The notes beneath the pieces were generated by a model, which was not told where the DNA came from, made no database searches, and worked only from the letters and a program-made list of their open reading frames with translations. Both the position numbers and the translations under genes were made by a program. From assembly GCA_037127315.1 (NCBI GenBank), contig JBBBDQ010001686.1:1371001-1435000 (forward strand): a stretch of 64,000 bases of DNA. Reading direction: 5' to 3'. The stretch is from Ascarosepion bandense (lineage: Eukaryota; Mollusca; Cephalopoda; Sepiida; Sepiidae). Positions 34,695 through 46,188 of the stretch are shown one piece after another (the stretch's first letter is position 1; each line of letters starts with the position of its first letter).

Positions 34695-35925
34695 CTTGTA
34701 CAACTTAGAATTGCTACTACTCAAAACTAGTACAGCTTAGAACTGATACTACTTCCATCTAGTACTCACTTAAAATTAGTACTACTCCCATCTAGTACAG
34801 TTTAGAATTGCTACTACTCCCATCTAGTATCACTTAAAATTAGTACTACTCCCATCTAGTACAGCTTAGAACTGCTACTACTTCCATCTAGTACTCACTT
34901 AAAATTAGTACTGCTCCCATCTAGTACAGCTTAAAACTGCTACTACTTCCATCTAGTACTCACTTAAAATTAGTACTACTCCCATCTAGTACAGCTTAGA
35001 ATTGCTACTACTCCCATCTAGTACTCACTTAAAATTAGTACTAATCCCATCTAGCACAGCTTAGAACGGCTACTATTTCCATCTAGTACTCACTTAAAAT
35101 TAGTACTACTCCCATCTAGTACAGCTTAGAATGGTTACTACTCCCATCTAGTACTCACTTAAAATTAGTACTACTCCCATCTAGTACAGCTTAGAACGGC
35201 TACTACTTCCATCTAGTACTCACTTAAAATTAGTACTACTCCCATCTAGTACAGCTTAGAATTGCTACTACTTCCATCTTGTACTCACTTAAAATTAGTA
35301 CTGCTCCCATCTAGTACAGCTTAGAACTGCTACTACTTCCATCTAGTACTCACTTAAAATTAGTACTACTCCCATCTAGTACAGCTTAGAATGGTTACTA
35401 CTCCCATCTAGTACTCACTTAAAATTAGTACTACTCCCATCTAGTACAGCTTAGAACGGCTACTACTTCCATCTAGTACTCACTTAAAATTAGTACTACT
35501 CCCATCTAGTACAGCTTAGAATTGCTACTACTTCCATCTTGTACTCACTTAAAATTAGTACTGCTCCCATCTAGTACAGCTTAGAACTGCTACTACTTCC
35601 ATCTAGTACTCACTTAAAATTAGTACTACTCCCATCTAGTACAGCTTAGAACTGCTACTACTTCCATCTAGTACTCACTTAAAATTAGTACTACTCCCAT
35701 CTAGTACAGCTTAGAATGGCTACTACTCTCATCTAGTACTCACTCAAAGTTAGCACTACTCCCAGCAAGTACAACTTAGAATTGCCACTATTCAAAACTA
35801 GTACTACTTAGAATTGCTACTACTTCCATCTAGTACAGCTTCCAACTGCTACTACTCCCATCTAGTACTTACTTAAAATTAGTACTACTCCCATCTAGAA
35901 CAGCTTAGAACTGCTACTTCGATTA
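34695..35925. repeat. 65-bp minisatellite, about 19 copies
   Basis: Unit of 65 bp made of two related halves: CTTAGAACTGCTACTACTTC + CATCTAGTAC and TCACTTAAAATTAGTACTAC + TCCCATCTAGTACAG. Variants show a four-unit higher-order period: ATGGTTACTA at 35,131 and 35,391 and the ATCTTGTACT variant at 35,276 and 35,536, each 260 bp apart. Confidence 0.95.
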
Positions 35926-35929
35926 TTGT

Positions 35930-36394
35930 CCTGTTACAGTTTGGAATAGATCCTCTTTGAGAAAATTGGGTTTGACGCATTGAAGACGATTGGTCGATTC
36001 CTTACCTTCCTTTTTTTTTTTCTTTTTTTTTTATGGCGCGGGAACTGAATTATTAAGTCGGTTCCCATCAATAATAAACGTGGCGGGTGTCAGCGTTTAG
36101 CGACCGCCTCGGAGTTTTCTCATGGAAACAGAAATCCTTTTCCCTAAATGACCCACGGATTTGTCTGTCTGTGGGCGTGTGTATGTATGTGTGTGTAAGT
36201 GTGCTTTTAAAATTATATTCATTGTTTTCTTGTGTCTTGCTTTTATTAACAAATGTTATCCACCCCATCGCTATCCCGATCACTGTACGAGGTGCCCTCA
36301 CTAAACTCGTGCACAGAGACACATATGAAAACACTAACATTAATTTTAGCAAATAATCACAAATGTGTGTTTGTGTGTGTGTGTGTGTTCTAAA
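35930..36394. other. Low-repeat stretch
   Basis: No gene recognised. It holds a poly-T tract (36,011-36,032), GT-rich runs (36,176-36,200 and 36,366-36,388) and a GC-richer part (36,060-36,130). It is not a copy of the other families in the window as far as I can see. Confidence 0.4.
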
Positions 36395-37315
36395 CATATA
36401 CTGTTAAATATGAGACAATGAATGTCTATTATGTTTAATCATGAGCCATTCTAAACGTTGTATCTTGGCTTTAATTTCAGTTGAAAGGTTCCATTGAAAT
36501 TTCTTGGTGTTAGGATCATTTAATGCTGTGGCATCATGTAACTTAAATTTAGTGTATCGAGACAGCAAATAATTTTCTAAATATATACTGTTAAATATAA
36601 GAGACAATGAATGTCTATTATGTTTAATCATGAGCCGTTCTAAACGTTGTATCTTGGCTTTAATTTCAGTTGAAAGGTTCCATTGAAATTTCTTGGTGTT
36701 AGGATCATTTAATGCTGTGGCATCATGTAACTTAAATTTAGTGTATCGAGACAGCAAATAATTTTCTAAATATATACTGTTAAATATAAGAGACAATGAA
36801 TGTCTATTATGTTAATCATGAGCCGTACTAAACATTGTATTTTGGCTTTAATTTCAGGTGAAAATAAAGACAAAAATTGTCCAAAATTTGGATAATTTTG
36901 TATTAAGTTGGTTCTATGCTTTTGGCTCACATGAGCCATCTTCAGAGAGGTTACAAGGACGTTAACATAAAAACATCCACCATCAAAGGCGATTTTATCT
37001 TGTGTTGACATAAAACTTTCTAAGCAACAATAATAGTTACCAAAAATAGCAAACGCAGTTCGTAAATTTGTAATGTGTTTCTATGACGTCACACCCCGTG
37101 AGAGCTCGAAATGTTAACAGAACCATATATTTAAATGCAATGTAATGTGTTATGACCAGATTTAAACGTGATTTTATTAAGTGTGGGTTGTTTGGATTTA
37201 TTTTTTTATTTTCACCTGAAATTAAAGCGAAAATACTATGTTTAGAGCGGCTCATGATTAAACATAATAGACATTTATTGTCTCTTATATTTAACAGTAT
37301 ATGTTTAGAAAATTA
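36395..37315 (-). mobile_element. Penelope-like element remnant with in-frame duplication and inverted arms
   Basis: 36,796-36,404 (minus) encodes a 63-residue unit twice in one frame: IYLENYLLSRYTKFKLHDAT, NDPNTKKFQWNLSTEIKAKI, QRLERLMIKHNRHS. This resembles the N-terminal part of Neptune/Penelope-like polyproteins (the LLPxYTxFKLHDPTA region). A third partial unit (36,772-36,868) has an inverted counterpart at 37,207-37,315, enclosing 340 bp that include AGATGGCTCATGTGAGCC-type words and the repeat shared with 4,076-4,294. Penelope-like elements often carry inverted or tandem terminal repeats, so I read this as a broken copy. It truncates the LINE at its right. Confidence 0.6.
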
Positions 37316-38436
37316 TATTGTTTAAATTGTGGCCTTCTATGACGAATCCTGGCATAACTTCTGTTCTCAAAATAGTCTCGCTGTATAAGTTGAATAAATC
37401 CGGTGAAAAGACGCATCCTTGTCTGACGCCCCTTTCAATCTTAGTATAATTGCTGAATTCGTTACCTATCCGTATGCAGACAGTTTTCTGCCAGTAGAGA
37501 TTCTTGGTTACTCTTAAGTCTTTTCCAAATATGTCGAGGCTGCCAAGCATCTCTATCAATTTTTGTAGCGTATTTTGTCAAACGCCTTTGCATAATCAAT
37601 AAAACATAAGTACAAGTTCTTTATTTGTATTGCCCTTTCAGAGAGCTTCATAATAATAAATATGGGGTTACTTGTTCCATTGTCTTTGACGAAACCGCAC
37701 TGTTCTTGTCCTATCTCTGGCCTGATTCTGCTTCTCGCTCTATTCATCAGGATTCGGACGATCAGTTTTGTTATATGGCTCATTAAACTGATGGTTCTGT
37801 GGAGTTCGCACTCGTTTGCTCCTGACTTCTTAGGCAGCGCTATGAATATCGACTTGCTGAGATCATCTGGTATTACACCACTATTATACATTTCATTTAT
37901 TATTTCTGTAATTTTCTCTATGCCAAATCCTTCCAGGGCTATCAGTAACTCTATGACTATGCCGTCCAGCTGCTTTGTTTCTGTTCAGTTTGGCTATTGC
38001 AGATTCCATTTCAAACTTTAATATTTCCGGTCCGTCCACATGTTTGTATATTATCGGTTGCTATCTCTTATCTTGATAAAGGTCTTCTATATATTATTTC
38101 GATCGTTGCAGTCTTTTCTCTTTCTCCAAAATGATTGTTCCATCCTTGGATTTTATACATCCTGTTGAAAAGCAGTTTTTTTTTTACTATCAGTTCTTTT
38201 ATTTCTTTATGCATGTCTGCTTTATTATGCCTGCTCAGTCTCTCTACATCTGCACATTTGTCATTGAGCAATTGCTCTTTACCCCGTCTGCATTTTCGCC
38301 TTATTTCCTTGTGTAGTTACCTGTACTCCATTCCATGTCCTGATATCATTTTCTATCTCCTTTGCATCATGTCGAGAATCTCTTCAGTCATCCACTCGTT
38401 TTTACTTCTGCGCTTGATTTCCTTTGGGGCAATGTT

Positions 38437-39352
38437 GTTTGCTAAAGTCACTATTACTTCCTTGAGTGAGTCCCATTTCGATTGTGCTTTTCCAATTATT
38501 TGCTAAAGTCACTATTACTTCCTTGAGTGAGTCCCATTTCGATTGTGCTTTTCCAATTGTTTGCTAAAGTCACTATTACTTCCTTGAGTGAGTCCCATTT
38601 CGATTGTGCTTTTCCAATTGTTTGCTAAAGTCACTATTACTTCCTTGAGTGCGTCCCATTTCGAGTGTGCTTTTCCAATTGTTTGATAAAGTCACTATTA
38701 CTTCCTTGAGTGAGTCCCATTTCGAGTGTGCTTTTCCAATTGTTTGCTAAAGTCAATATTACTTCCTTGACTGAGTCCCATTTCGATTGTGCTTTTCCAA
38801 TTGTTTGCTAAAGTCACTATTACTTCCTTGAGTGCGTCCCATTTCGATTGTGCTTTTCCAATTGTTTGCTAAAGTCACTATTACTTCCTTGAGTGAGTCC
38901 CATTTCGATTGTGCTTTTCCAATTGTTTGCTAAAGTCACTATTACTTCCTTGAGTGAGTCCCATTTCGATTGTGCTTTTCCAATTGTTTGCTAAAGTCAC
39001 TATTACTTCCTTGAGTGCGTCCCATTTCGATTGTGCTTTTCCAATTGTTTGCTAAAGTCACTATTACTTCCTTGAGTGAGTCCCATTTCGAGTGTGCTTT
39101 TCCAATTGTTTGCTAAAGTCACTATTACTTCCTTGAGTGAGTCCCATTTCGATTGTGCTTTTCCAATTGTTTGCTAAAGTCACTATTACTTCCTTGAGTG
39201 CGTCCCATTTCGATTGTGCTTTTCCAATTGTTTGCTAAAGTCACTATTACTTCCTTGAGTGCGTCCCATTTCGATTGTGCTTTTCCAATTGTTTGCTAAA
39301 GTCACTATTACTTCCTTGAGTGAGTCCCATTTCGATTGTGCTTTTCCAATTT
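38437..39352. repeat. 61-bp minisatellite grown inside the LINE coding region
   Basis: Fifteen copies of a 61-bp unit (GCTAAAGTCACTATTACTTC, then CTTGAGTGAGTCCCATTTCG, ATTGTGCTTTTCCAATT). The first is at 38,441 and the last at 39,295, exactly 14 periods apart. On the minus strand one unit encodes IGKAQSKWDSLKEVIVTLAN, i.e. a piece of the LINE polyprotein between endonuclease and RT. The period is not a multiple of three, so the frame is lost. Confidence 0.95.
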
Positions 39353-39573
39353 TTTCTTCATATTGGATTTTCACGCTGTTAGTATATTCTTTCTGTAGGT
39401 TGAGGTCATTCACGAGCGTGTTGTATTTCAGGCACTAGGCTTCTTCAATCTCCGTAGTTTCACCTTTAGTTTGCAGATGACTGGGACGTGGTCGCTTCCG
39501 CAGTCAGCGCCTGGATAGGCTTTGCTTTGAACCTCTGCATTTCTGAACCTCATGTTTATGGTTGCGGATGTGC

Positions 39574-39868
39574 GTGGTGGTCCAGTGGATATCGGCTCGG
39601 AACAAGAAATCGGAGAGCCGAGTTCGAATTCCAGTTGAATTCATTGCATTCACTTACGCGCAAATACCCTTCGGAAAGGTATTAATCCGTCTCTTCCTTC
39701 CAGTTATGGGTTAAATAACAAGACAGGTTAGGTTCTATAGCCTTGGTCGGCAACCAGTCTACCGCAGAAAGCAATGGCAACCTATTGCGGGATAATCTTC
39801 TGCCCAGTCAGTCATGTCTCGAAAGAGACATGATCGCCCAAGTGTGTTTCACGTATGGCACTTAACTG
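39574..39868 (+). repeat. SINE-A, best copy, inserted in the RTE-like LINE
   Basis: Full copy with a perfect Pol III A box (TGGTCCAGTGG, 39,578-39,588) and a B-box-like AGTTCGAATTCC (39,621-39,632), then a body of about 235 bp with GCAACCAGTCTACCGCAGAA and TCATGTCTCGAAAGAGACAT, ending CACTTAACTGA. It separates codons for KKQIDF and INMRFRNAEVQ of the LINE endonuclease. Length of about 295-310 bp and the tRNA-like head are consistent with octopus tRNA-derived SINEs, though I cannot name the family. Confidence 0.9.
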
Positions 39869-40957
39869 AAGTCTATTTGTTTTTTTGTGTCACCTCCTGG
39901 GCTTCTCCATGTTCATAGACGTCGTGGGTGTTCTTGAAACCAGGTGTTAGTTATTACCTGATCATTTGCTGGGCACCACTGAACTCATTTTTCTCCTCGT
40001 TCGTTGCGGATTCCTAAATCAAAGTTGCCACTTGTCATGCCTTCCCTTTCCTTGTCTACTTTGGCATTCAAATCTCCCATGATGATTCTAATTTCTTGAT
40101 TTTTACATTGAGCCTTGGCGTTGTCTAGAGTGGAGTAAAAAGATTCTTTTTCTTCCTCAATGCTTTGCGTTGTTGGTATATAAACAACTACAATTGCTAT
40201 GTTGATGACCAGGAGAACTCTTTCAGAGAACTGGCGAGAACGCATTTCTTCATTTCTTTGTCCAGTATTAAGCCGACTCCCTTTTCGTTATTTTTTCCTC
40301 CTGCGTATATTATCCTATGGTTGTCGCTGCTGAGGTCTCCATTGTTTGGACATCTGGTTTCGCATATTCCCAGGACCTTGATGTTCAGTCTGTTCATTTG
40401 CTGCTTGACATTCACTAGTTGTCCACAGTTGTTGAGCGTTCTGATGTTCCATGTCCCCAAGCAATACTTTCTTTGTTGTGCACAGTCGCAGGGTAACGGT
40501 CCAGAGACACCTGTTGCTCATGTCTTTTCTTTCCGGTCGAGGGACATATTTCGGGAAAAAGCGTCCCCTTTACGCCGTTGGTACTAACAGTTGTCGAATG
40601 ACGGTCAGGTGACACCTGTAGCCCTTGACGATCCTTACCTGGCGAGGAGTTGCTTCCTTTGAAAGCAACCCCCTTCACGCCGTTGGGTTTCATATATTTC
40701 TTTTTTGTAGACATGATTATACTCAGGATAGACAGATAGTGGTGTGGTATCCTCTTGCCTCCTGCACGGTGATTTATTGAGATACCACCTCTAGTTAGCT
40801 GGCTTTTCACTCATTTAGAGTTCCTCCGCCCTTTGTAGGTTTAAATTTCTTTATCCTACCGCGTTGCTAACATCCCGTAAAAAAATGGGTAGAAGTAAGA
40901 ATATAAATATTAAGTAGATACCTAAATATGTCAATTCCCCAGATTATTCTAATCTGA

Positions 40958-41000
40958 TAACCCTAACCCTAACCCTAACCCTAACCCTAACCCTAACCCT
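40958..41000 (+). repeat. Interstitial telomeric repeat, (TAACCC)7
   Basis: Seven perfect TAACCC units (the complement of TTAGGG, the common animal and molluscan telomere repeat) between the LINE leader and the first satellite monomers. No subtelomeric context is evident. Confidence 0.97.
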
Positions 41001-41004
41001 GCCC

Positions 41005-42960
41005 TATTGAATCCCGTAGAACGATACAAAATAGATATGTCACTTTCAGCTTTATAATATTCTACTCTCAGATTAATTGTTAAAATTGACTTTCAAGGAA
41101 TGAAGACTTACTTCGAACTCTTCTGTTTCCAACCTCATAGACTGGCCATATATGACCTCGAAGAACTATACCAAATAAAATGATCCACTGTCAGCTACAT
41201 AATATCGCACTCTCAAATCAATTGTTAAAAATGGCTTCAAGCGAATGAAGACTTAGTTAGGACTATCCTGATTCTAACCTCACAGACTGTCTCTTTTGAA
41301 TCACGAAGAACTATACCAAATAATAAATTCCACTTCATAATATTGCCCTCTCGGATCATTTGTTAAAGATGGCTCCAAGGGAATAAAGACTTACTTAGGT
41401 CTCTCCTGATTCCAACTTCAAAGACTGGTCATATATAATCTCGAAGAACCATACCAAATAAAATTATCTACTGTCAGCTTCATAATAATATTGCTCGCTC
41501 AAATCAAGTGTCAAAAATGGCTTCAAGCGAATGAAAACTAAGTTAGGACTATCCTAATAGACTGGCTCTTTTGAATTACGAAGAACTATACCAAATAATA
41601 AATTCCACTTCATAATATTGCCCTCTCGGATCATTTGTTAAAGATGGCTCCAAGGGAATAAAGACTTACTTAGGTCTCTCCTGATTCCAACTTCAAAGAC
41701 TGGTCATATATAATCTCGAAGAACCATACCAAATAAAATTATCTACTGTCAGCTTCATAATAATATTGCTCGCTCAAATCAAGTGTCAAAAATGGCTTCA
41801 AGCGAATGAAAACTAAGTTAGGACTATCCTAATAGACTGGCTCTTTTGAATTACGAAGAACTATACCAAATAATAAATTCCACTTCATAATATTGCCCTC
41901 TCGGATCATTTGTTAAAGATGGCTCCAAGGGAATAAAGACTTACTTAGGTCTCTCCTGATTCCAACTTCAAAGACTGGTCATATATAATCTCGAAGAACC
42001 ATACCAAATAAAATTATCTACTGTCAGCTTCATAATAATATTGCTCGCTCAAATCAAGTGTCAAAAATGGCTTCAAGCGAATGAAAACTAAGTTAGGACT
42101 ATCCTAATAGACTGGCTCTTTTGAATTACGAAGAACTATACCAAATAATAAATTCCACTTCATAATATTGCCCTCTCGGATCATTTGTTAAAGATGGCTC
42201 CAAGGGAATAAAGACTTACTTAGGTCTCTCCTGATTCCAACTTCAAAGACTGGTCATATATAATCTCGAAGAACCATACCAAATAAAATTATCTACTGTC
42301 AGCTTCATAATAATATTGCTCGCTCAAATCAAGTGTCAAAAATGGCTTCAAGCGAATGAAAACTAAGTTAGGACTATCCTAATAGACTGGCTCTTTTGAA
42401 TTACGAAGAACTATACCAAATAATAAATTCCACTTCATAATATTGCCCTCTCGGATCATTTGTTAAAGATGGCTCCAAGGGAATAAAGACTTACTTAGGT
42501 CTCTCCTGATTCCAACTTCAAAGACTGGTCATATATAATCTCGAAGAACCATACCAAATAAAATTATCTACTGTCAGCTTCATAATAATATTGCTCGCTC
42601 AAATCAAGTGTCAAAAATGGCTTCAAGCGAATGAAAACTAAGTTAGGACTATCCTAATAGACTGGCTCTTTTGAATTACGAAGAACTATACCAAATAATA
42701 AATTCCACTGTTAGCTTCATGAGATTGTACCCTCAGATCTATTGTTAAAAATGGCTTCAATGGAATGAAGAATTTCTTAGGACTATCCTGATTTCAACCT
42801 CATAGACTTGCCATATTTAACCACGAAGAACTCTACTAAATACAGAACTCGTTGCCAGCTGTAAATGATGATTTACTTAAATCAAGAGTTAAAAATATCT
42901 TTAAGCCAAAGAAGACAACAACTCGTAGAAAGAACAACTGTTAATCCAACATCAAGTATT
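41005..42960. repeat. 137-bp satellite with a homogenised 275-bp dimer core
   Basis: Related monomers of about 137 bp (GAAGAACTATACCAAATAA, then AGCTTCATAATATTG, TGTTAAAAATGGCTTCAAG and TTAGGACTATCCTGATTCC). In the middle a dimer is repeated with an exact 275-bp period: GAATTACGAAGAAC-type words at 41,298 (one change), 41,573, 41,848, 42,123, 42,398 and 42,673. By eye the dimers are identical or nearly so, while flanking monomers (41,030-41,290 and 42,700-42,960) are diverged. Further diverged monomers are scattered to 46.8 kb. Confidence 0.95.
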
Positions 42961-42967
42961 GGCGATA

Positions 42968-43718
42968 TCTAAACTTATTTATAAATGGAACTTTGCGTGT
43001 GTGCGTGTGTGTGTATGTGTGTGTGTGTATGTGTGTGTGTCCGTTAACTATAGACTCCGAAACGGCTGAACCGATTTTCTTGAAAATCTACACAGTTGTA
43101 CTATAAGCGTCTGCGAGTGTTCTTAGCTATGTTTTGTGTCAAGGTACCCCCGGTAAATATCGAAAATCGATCATCGAAAAATCGGGTTATAGAAGGAGTG
43201 GTCCGATATAATCAAATTTGATACACTCATAGACAAAGCCATGAGAAACGATATTCAGAAGTTTCAAGGTTGCAGTTCTTACAATAGTGCAGAAAATCGA
43301 TAATATATATACATATATATATATATATGAAATGCAAGATGTTTGTGTGTGTGGCTGTTTATCTGCCTATATGTCTGTATTTTTTCAGCCCTTTTATTTT
43401 AGTTTTTGCTTCGGGTTTGGCTCTAAGTAGGTATAATTGTAGTTCTTAGTCTCAGCCATGATACTATTTACTCAGAGGACTTATTTAGCCTTCAAAATTC
43501 AGTTTACGCCGAAAAAAACTTATTTGATATCGATACCAGGAAATCAAAATTTGACTTACATCTATTCATTTTTCTTTCAGTATAAGGTTTCGCTTTAACT
43601 GAAAACAACTATTGCTTTTTAGTCTTTCGTGCCAACGTCCAAAGAGTATGAGCTCCGGGACCTTGGATTAGTATTAAAGATTTCATTACACCCGAACAAC
43701 GCCTTGCTATACTGCTAG
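42968..43718 (+). mobile_element. Helitron-like non-autonomous element
   Basis: The 5' end TC follows an A and the 3' end is CTAG before a T, as expected for Helitron insertion between A and T. The 5' part has GT-rich repeats and CCGAAACGGCTGAACCGATT, a phrase common in non-autonomous animal Helitrons. The 3' end has a decayed hairpin (ACCCGAACAACGCCTTGC) just upstream of CTAG, better kept in the copies at 44,320 and 57,055 (CCCGAGCAACGCCGGG). It contains an (AT)n run at 43,302-43,328. No coding sequence. Confidence 0.65.
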
Positions 43719-43990
43719 TATGGCAATAAAGATCAGAACAACAGTCCGAATAATGTAAATACTCTGTCGTATATTAGACATAATCTCACTTTGTGATCTT
43801 TGTATCACTGCCCTCTTGGAAACTTGAATCCCATTGTCGTATCTATTAATATTTCATTCCAATGATCTATAAAATAAAACTCCTATTCATTAAACTACTT
43901 TCCGTTACCATCAGGCTGGGTAGGACTCACTCTGTGATTGTCTCTATAGCACCCCTTGAACTGATATCTTTAACATTCAAATTGAGAATT
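43719..43990. other. Spacer with a dispersed-repeat fragment
   Basis: 43,720-43,762 matches 3,388-3,437. The rest shows no gene. Confidence 0.4.
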
Positions 43991-44004
43991 GCATCACTGA
44001 AGTC

Positions 44005-44006
44005 TG

Positions 44007-44049
<43 letters not shown>

Positions 44050-44062
44050 ATCTCAACCTGTT

Positions 44063-44125
<63 letters not shown>

Positions 44126-44128
44126 CAG
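44005..44128. repeat. (CTTT)n and (CTAT)n microsatellites
   Basis: TTTC repeats at about 44,005-44,048, then ATCT repeats at 44,065-44,125, separated by CTATCTCAACCTG, which returns as CTCAGCCTG after the second run. Confidence 0.95.
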
Positions 44129-44137
44129 CCTGTTCAA

Positions 44138-44210
44138 TATCTCGGCTGGCAATCAGTCTACCACAGAAAATAATAGCAACCTACTGCGGGATAATCTTCA
44201 GCTCAGTCGA
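44138..44210 (+). repeat. SINE-A 3' fragment
   Basis: CAATCAGTCTACCACAGAAA followed by CAACCTACTGCGGGATAATC, the conserved 3' half of SINE-A only. Confidence 0.75.
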
Positions 44211-44211
44211 C

Positions 44212-44340
44212 TGGAAACAACTATTGCTTTTTAGTCTTTCGTGCCAACGTCCAAAGAGTCTGAGCTCCAGGACCATGGATTAGTTTTAAAGCTTTCATTA
44301 CACCCGAGCAACGCCGGGCTATACTGCTAGTTCCAATAAT
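44212..44340 (+). mobile_element. Helitron-like 3' end
   Basis: The last 125 bp of the 42,968 element, with the better hairpin CCCGAGCAACGCCGGG and terminal CTAG before T. 5' truncated; it abuts the SINE fragment. Confidence 0.7.
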
Positions 44341-44341
44341 A

Positions 44342-44880
44342 AATAGCTGTACCTAATAACTAAACCCACTGCCAGCTGGATATGATCACTTTCTCAGATG
44401 AACGATTACAAATAGCTTCGAGCGAAAAAAGACTGCAGCTCTTTTGGAAGGACCCTCATTATTCCAATGATATAGAATAGCACTACAGAATCATAAAGAA
44501 CTGTATTTTTCTATATTTCTGGGATAAAATATAATTATTTACATTGTTCGGACTGTTGGTCTCATTTTCGTTGCCATGTCCACAACGTTTCAGCTGTTGT
44601 ACACTTCGCCCTTCTTCAGGTGATTCTAATTTAGAGCTGAACAGTTTATTTCGTTTAGTGGGGTAGATTGTTCTAGTTCGACGTACTTCTTTGAAGAAGA
44701 CAGCAACTTTTAGGAGGGACAATTTTTCATTTAAACCTCATAGACTGGTGCTATATAATCACAACGGGTTATACTAAATAACTGAGCCCATAACCAGTTG
44801 CTTAAAATCTAGGATCAATGCGTTCGAGTGAAAGAGGACTGTAGCTCTTTGGAAGGATAATCCTTATTTCAACCTCAGGA
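44342..44880. repeat. Diverged 137-bp satellite monomers split by a Penelope-like fragment
   Basis: 44,342-44,500 and 44,710-44,880 are diverged satellite monomers. Between them, 44,500-44,708 (minus) reads SPEEGRSVQQLKRCGHGNEN and NNVNNYILSQKYRKIQ. The DNA word CTGAAGAAG followed by CTGAAACGTTGTGGACATGG (minus strand) is typical of Penelope-like terminal regions, but assignment is tentative. Confidence 0.5.
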
Positions 44881-44884
44881 CTTT

Positions 44885-46115
44885 TTTTTAATCATTTCAA
44901 CTCAAGCAAGGCATTCCACTGCTACTATTGCGCAGGGGGTTACATAGGGTAATGTGCTGAGAGAGGGATTAAATATAGGAAATGTCAGAAGGAGGAAGAT
45001 AGACGGGTAAGAAGGTACATAGGAAGAGTGTTTGAGAGAATGTGTGCGAGAATGGTGTTAGGAGGTGTCTTTTGACCTTACATTTAAACTCCTGGAGCTT
45101 GAAGCAAGTATGTGGAAGGGAATTCCACAGGCGGGAAATGCAAGAAAAGAAGCTGTTGGAGTAGAAATTGCGGTTACATTTTATCGGTTTCACTGTAAAA
45201 GGGTGGGAGCTAGTTGCTAATCTAGTATCTCGTGCAAATTCATACCTAGGGGACACCAGTAATCTAAGTTAATCGGAGCAGAAGCCGTTAAAGTATTTAT
45301 AGAAGGGACACAGGTGAGAGAGTGACTGGAGCCGGTCTGCCAAGTCATTACAGATTATCCGTTGTATTGTGTCAATAACCCCGATGAGAATAGCAGGGAC
45401 ACCCAACCAGATGTGGCAGCAATATTCAGTACACGGGTGGATGGTAGATTTATATATGTGCAGGATAGATTCAGACCGAAAAAAACTTCCGGGCCCTGCA
45501 CAGAGAACCGGCTTTCATAGCAGCGGATTTAGCAATGGATTCGATATAGTCATTCCACTTGAGGTCCGCTGAAAGTGTGAGACCAAGGAGGAGTAGTGTT
45601 TTACTCTCTGGGAGGCAAGCCTGGTCCATGCTAATAGAAGGTAGGTGCGATTGTCTATGATGATTAATTGATAGTAGCTTCGTTTTACGAGCCATTTCTT
45701 ACTCCAGTCCACTACGGATCGGAGGTCCTTTCCAAGCTCGGCTGCAAGGTTGGCTTTGTCGCCCACACCAGATTTTTGGTCGAGGCGAGAATAAACTGTG
45801 GTCTCATCGGCGTACATACCTACTTGGGATCTTATGGTATCAGGGAGATCATTAATGTAGATCAGAAAGAGCGTAGGACCTAGGATGGAGCCTTGAGGGA
45901 CACCCGCGTTCGTATGGTAGTTCTGGGAGGTATGTCCGTTTAATACCACTTAATCATTCCAGTTGAGGTTCGCTGAGAGTCTAAAGCCAAGGAGGCGTAG
46001 TGTTTTACTCTCCGGGAGGCAAGCCATGCTAATGGAAGGTAAGTGCGATTGTCTATCATGGTTAATTGATAGCAGCTTCGTTTTGGAAGCATTACAATTT
46101 ACGAGCCATTTCTTG
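44885..46115 (-). mobile_element. L2/CR1-like LINE, RT C-terminal half to 3' tail
   Basis: Minus strand: 45,949-45,515 encodes [36 protein letters not shown] (RT) and the catalytic box as YADE instead of YADD, then [14 protein letters not shown]; 45,256-44,969 encodes the end, ATSSHPFTVKPIKCNRNFYS, SRLWNSLPHTCFKLQEFKCK and VKRHLL; 44,885-44,955 is the tail CGCAGGGGGTTACATAG. 45,950-46,115 duplicates 45,545-45,710, so two overlapping copies are joined. It is inserted in the 137-bp satellite. Confidence 0.85.
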
Positions 46116-46188
46116 AGATATATAATCACAAAGAACTGTACTAAATTAGTAAACTGACTGCTAGCTATTTGTAATCGTTTTCTCAGAT
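46116..46188. repeat. 137-bp satellite monomer fragment
   Basis: GATATATAATCACAAAGAACTG to TTTCTCAGAT; it continues at 46,742 after the LINE insertion. Confidence 0.7.

Larger units (their letters stand above)
37316..40850 (-). mobile_element. RTE-like LINE, 5' UTR to reverse transcriptase, 3' part lost
   Basis: Minus strand, in element order: 40,850-40,470 non-coding leader with repeated VSPDRHSTTVSTNGVKG-like translation; 40,460-40,197 the start of an APE-type endonuclease (TWNIRTLNNCGQL, LGICETR, GVGLILDKEM); 40,245-39,985 its centre (VYIPTT, IIMGDLNAKVDKE, GIRNERGE); 39,520-39,460 its end with GADCGSDHVPVICKLKV, including the catalytic Ser-Asp-His; a SINE-A insertion splits the domain at 39,574-39,868. 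38,437-39,352 is an internal minisatellite. 37,960-37,310 is RT: ELLIALEGFGIEKITEIINE, PKKSGANECELHRTISLMSH, the CFIDYAKAFDKIRY motif and GVRQGCVFSPDLFNLYSETI. It stops just before the expected YADD box where the Penelope-like inverted arm begins. Frameshifts throughout; dead. Confidence 0.88.

Noticed and set aside
36087..36397. Overlapping frames of 89 and 109 residues around 36.1-36.4 kb
   Set aside because: Driven by GT-rich repeats giving Val-Cys or Thr-His runs; no motif and no support.
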